DNA of 49,600 nt from Bacteroidota bacterium (GTDB taxonomy: Bacteria; Bacteroidota; Bacteroidia; Cytophagales; Cyclobacteriaceae): the NCBI GenBank assembly GCA_023417065.1, contig JAEZGH010000164.1:1-49600 (forward strand). The letters are read 5' to 3'. A program made the position numbers and the translations under genes. Each line of letters opens with the position of its first letter. The first letter of the stretch is position 1. A model generated the notes under the pieces. That model was not told where the DNA came from. It worked only from the letters and a program-made list of their open reading frames with translations, and ran no database searches. Below are positions 46,916 through 49,600 of the stretch, piece after piece.

Positions 46916-49546
46916 CCTTGAAAGGCGGCTTTCCAGCGCGCTGATTTTTGTTTCCGCGTCGGCTTTCTTTTTGCGCTCGATCTCTACCACCTTTTCCGGA
47001 GCACTATTCACGAATTTTTCGTTGCTGAGCTTTTTGTCAACTGAAGCAATGAAGCCCTTCAGATACTCGAGTTCTTTTTGTAATTCGGCGCGTTCCTTTT
47101 CAACGTCAATCCGACCTTCCAGAGGTACGTAAAACTCATGCGCCCGGACGTGGAACGAGGTAACGTCACCGCTGGGCGCAGCAGAAACGGACTCAATACT
47201 CTTCAGGTTTGACAGCTTCTTGACCACGGAAATAAACTTGTCGAGAGGCATGGCTTCAGCTTCGCGAATCAGCAGTGCAATGCTCTCTTTCGGCGAAAGT
47301 CCTTTTGTGTTACGGCAGTTCCGTATTTCGGAAATCATATCAAGCGCGAAGTTTCCTTCCTCAAGAATCCTGGTGTCGAAGTTGCCACCCACGGGCCATG
47401 ATGCAACAATGATGCAGTCATCCGCAGGGCGATCCTTCAGTTCATGCCAAAGCTCTTCCGTGATAAACGGCATAAACGGATGCAATGCGCGAAGCAATTC
47501 TTCAAAGAACCGGATCGTCGTGTCATACGTGGTCTTATCGATAGGTTCGCCATACGCAGGTTTGATCATTTCCAGATACCACGAGCAGAAATCGGTCCAC
47601 ACGAGCTTGTATATGCTCATCAGCGCGTCCGACATCCTGAACTTCCGGAAGTGATCGTTGAGCTCCTGCAGCGACTCATTCAGGCGGGCAGTAAACCACG
47701 CAATAGCTACACGATTTTCTTCAGGTTGTTCAATGTCTTCGGAAACAGTCCAGCCTTTAACAAGTCGGAATGCATTCCAGATTTTGTTCGCGAAGTTTCG
47801 GCCCTGCTCGACGAGTTTTTCATCGTAAAGCAAGTCGTTGCCTGCTGGCGAGCTGAACAACATACCGGTTCTCACGGCATCAGCGCCGTAGTTGGCGATA
47901 AGGTCAAGCGGGTCAGGGGAATTACCCAGTGATTTAGACATCTTCCGGCCTTGTTTGTCGCGCACGATACCCGTGAGATAAACGTTCTTGAATGGCATCT
48001 CGCCACGGTACTCGTATCCGGCGATGATCATCCGCGCTACCCAGAAGAAGAGAATCTCCGGCGCTGTTACCAGGTCGTTGGTAGGATAGAAGTAATTGAG
48101 ATCCTTGTTGCCTTTGTTTCCGTCTTTAAACACGGAAGCGTCGAATACGGCAATAGGCCAAAGCCAGCTGGAGAACCACGTATCCATGACATCGGGATCC
48201 TGACGGATTGCCGAAGCATCCTTGCCGGGAAACTGACGAACATATTCTGCCCTGGCTTCTTCCTCAGTCCGCGCTACGACGAAGTTACCTTCGTCATCGT
48301 GCCACGCCGGAATGCGATGCCCCCACCACAACTGACGCGAGATACACCAGTCGCGCACATTTGCCATCCAGTGGTGATAGGTGTTCTTGAACTTCGCAGG
48401 AATGAGTTTGATGTCGTCATTCATTACGTGGTCGAGTGCCGGCTTTGTTATGGTGTCCATCTTCAGAAACCATTGCAGCGAAAGGCGTGGCTCGATCACA
48501 GCATCCGTTCTTTCAGAGAAGCCTACGTTGCTGTTGTAATCTTCAACCTTGGCGAGATGTCCCGCAGCTTCAAGGTCTTTGGCAACACTTTTTCTTGCAA
48601 CAAAACGATCTTCACCTACATAGAGCCGGGCCAGTTCGTTTAGTGTTCCATCTTCGTTGAGGATATCAATAACCGGAAGATTGTGTTTCTTGCCGAGCTC
48701 ATAGTCGTTCATGTCGTGGGCCGGCGTAACCTTGAGGCACCCCGTACCGAAGTCCATCGCCACATAATCGTCTTCAATAATCGGAATCACGCGATTAATC
48801 AGCGGAATGATGGCTTTCTTTCCTTTCAGATGTTTGTAGCGTTCATCGTCGGGGTTGATACATATCGCTGTATCCGCCATGATCGTTTCCGGACGTACTG
48901 TAGCGATGGTTATAAAATCTTCAGAGCCTTCTATCTGGTATTTGATGTAGTACAGCTTCGATTGTACGTCGCGGTGGATCACTTCATCGTCTGAAAGGGC
49001 AGTCTTACCTGCCGGATCCCAGTTCACCATACGGAGACCGCGATAGATGTAGCCCTTTTTATAAAGGTCGACAAACACGTCAATGACGGCGTCGTAGTAT
49101 GCAGGGTCCATGGTGAAGCTGGTGCGATCCCAGTCACACGAAGCACCGAGTTTCTTTAATTGTTCGAGGATGATGCCGCCGTATTTTTCTTTCCACTCCC
49201 AGGCATACTTAAGGAACTCCTCACGAGAGAGGTCAGACTTCTTGATACCTTTTTCGCGAAGCATCGCCACTACCTTGGCTTCGGTGGCGATTGACGCGTG
49301 ATCCGTTCCGGGTACCCAGCAGGCCTGTTTCCCTTCCATGCGGGCTTTCCGTATGAGCACGTCCTGGATGGTGTTGTTCAGCATGTGCCCCATGTGGAGA
49401 ACACCAGTAACATTGGGGGGCGGAATTACGATGGTATAGGGTTCTTTTGTCTCGTCCGGAACGGCGTGGAAAAATCCTTTATCCATCCAGAACTTATACC
49501 ATTTATCTTCTACTTCTGCGGGATTGTATTTCGTTGAAAGCGACAT
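46910..49546 (-). CDS. valS: Valyl-tRNA synthetase
   Basis: This 878-residue class I aminoacyl-tRNA synthetase charges tRNA-Val. The HIGH-type motif is in PPPNVTGVLHMGHMLNN near residue 45 and KMSKS in GRKMSKSLGNSPDPLDLI near 525. The editing (CP1) domain, which removes mischarged threonine, lies between them. The anticodon-binding domain starts around 640 (FFEELLRALHPFMPFITEELW), and a C-terminal coiled-coil arm (VEKERAELQKELEYLKGF) ends the protein. Length fits a bacterial ValRS. A -7 promoter element lies just upstream. Confidence 0.97.
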   Translation of the reverse strand: MSLSTKYNPAEVEDKWYKFWMDKGFFHAVPDETKEPYTIVIPPPNVTGVLHMGHMLNNTIQDVLIRKARMEGKQACWVPGTDHASIATEAKVVAMLREKGIKKSDLSREEFLKYAWEWKEKYGGIILEQLKKLGASCDWDRTSFTMDPAYYDAVIDVFVDLYKKGYIYRGLRMVNWDPAGKTALSDDEVIHRDVQSKLYYIKYQIEGSEDFITIATVRPETIMADTAICINPDDERYKHLKGKKAIIPLINRVIPIIEDDYVAMDFGTGCLKVTPAHDMNDYELGKKHNLPVIDILNEDGTLNELARLYVGEDRFVARKSVAKDLEAAGHLAKVEDYNSNVGFSERTDAVIEPRLSLQWFLKMDTITKPALDHVMNDDIKLIPAKFKNTYHHWMANVRDWCISRQLWWGHRIPAWHDDEGNFVVARTEEEARAEYVRQFPGKDASAIRQDPDVMDTWFSSWLWPIAVFDASVFKDGNKGNKDLNYFYPTNDLVTAPEILFFWVARMIIAGYEYRGEMPFKNVYLTGIVRDKQGRKMSKSLGNSPDPLDLIANYGADAVRTGMLFSSPAGNDLLYDEKLVEQGRNFANKIWNAFRLVKGWTVSEDIEQPEENRVAIAWFTARLNESLQELNDHFRKFRMSDALMSIYKLVWTDFCSWYLEMIKPAYGEPIDKTTYDTTIRFFEELLRALHPFMPFITEELWHELKDRPADDCIIVASWPVGGNFDTRILEEGNFALDMISEIRNCRNTKGLSPKESIALLIREAEAMPLDKFISVVKKLSNLKSIESVSAAPSGDVTSFHVRAHEFYVPLEGRIDVEKERAELQKELEYLKGFIASVDKKLSNEKFVNSAPEKVVEIERKKKADAETKISALESRLSRL

Positions 49547-49566
49547 CTGAAATTCTTAAAGCGCCG

Positions 49567-49574
49567 CAAAAATA
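49567..49574 (-). promoter_or_regulatory. -7 promoter element of valS
   Basis: The minus strand reads TATTTTTG, an exact TAnnTTTG match 20 bases upstream of the valS start. The -33 site would fall near the window edge and reads TTCG-like. Confidence 0.45.
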
Positions 49575-49600
49575 ACGGAATTCGGGCGAAAACCGAATGT

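Noticed and set aside
47951..48643. 230-codon plus-strand open frame
   Set aside because: Antisense to the conserved core of valS; composition is not protein-like.
1..49600. tRNA or rRNA genes, CRISPR arrays, insertion sequences, prophage
   Set aside because: Reading all intergenic gaps showed no cloverleaf, no regularly spaced repeats, no transposase or integrase frames and no flanking inverted repeats.

Overview
The window is chromosomal DNA of a Bacteroidota bacterium, most likely order Cytophagales (Chryseolinea/Ohtaekwangia-like; this placement is inferred). The evidence is a fused lpxC/fabZ gene, the type 9 secretion regulator PorX, GH3, DUF3822, DUF1573, DUF4296 and DUF6496 proteins, a type B succinate dehydrogenase, and several promoters of the Bacteroidota form TTTG-N19-TAnnTTTG. 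The best promoter match lies in front of lpxC/fabZ. The gene set is mostly core housekeeping. I see no prophage, insertion sequence, CRISPR array, tRNA or rRNA.

Layout. 1-3.3 kb: phenylacetyl-CoA epoxidase genes paaA, paaB and paaC (cut by the window edge), with a TetR regulator upstream. A small gene on the opposite strand sits between paaA and paaB, and PaaB is a tandem duplication of its domain. 3.4-5.9 kb: ECF sigma factor, anti-sigma-like protein and outer-membrane barrel operon. 6.0-10.6 kb: trxA, then dnaE carrying an N-terminal DnaQ-type proofreading exonuclease. 10.9-14.6 kb: a 35-residue membrane peptide, then sdhCAB. 14.7-16.8 kb: two LPP20-like lipoproteins. 16.9-20.7 kb: sulfite reductase hemoprotein with a HEPN-like tail, cobA and a siroheme synthase, preceded by what looks like a complete cysteine attenuator. 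20.8-26.9 kb: small basic and hydrophilic proteins, a flavin amine oxidase, pyrE, two Nudix proteins, coaD, a DUF3822 protein and a pilin-like membrane protein. 27-31 kb: DUF1573, DUF423, YggS, and an overlapping GH3/LysE pair. 31-36.6 kb: a three-gene Bat-type operon, a DUF4296 lipoprotein and mutS2. 37-43 kb: a lipoprotein, an ABC ATPase and the lipid A genes lpxA, lpxC/fabZ and lpxD, then an HD-domain protein. 43-49.6 kb: porX, tsaE, ald, a frameshifted RDD gene and valS.

The most notable signal is the 5' leader of the sulfite reductase operon (16,903-17,110). It holds a promoter -7 element, a 39-codon reading frame with one Cys codon followed by three consecutive Cys codons, and three mutually exclusive RNA pairings that end in a perfect 12-bp intrinsic terminator. 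This is the layout of a ribosome-mediated attenuator that would sense charged tRNA-Cys and control sulfite reduction and siroheme synthesis together. I do not know of a described example in Bacteroidota.
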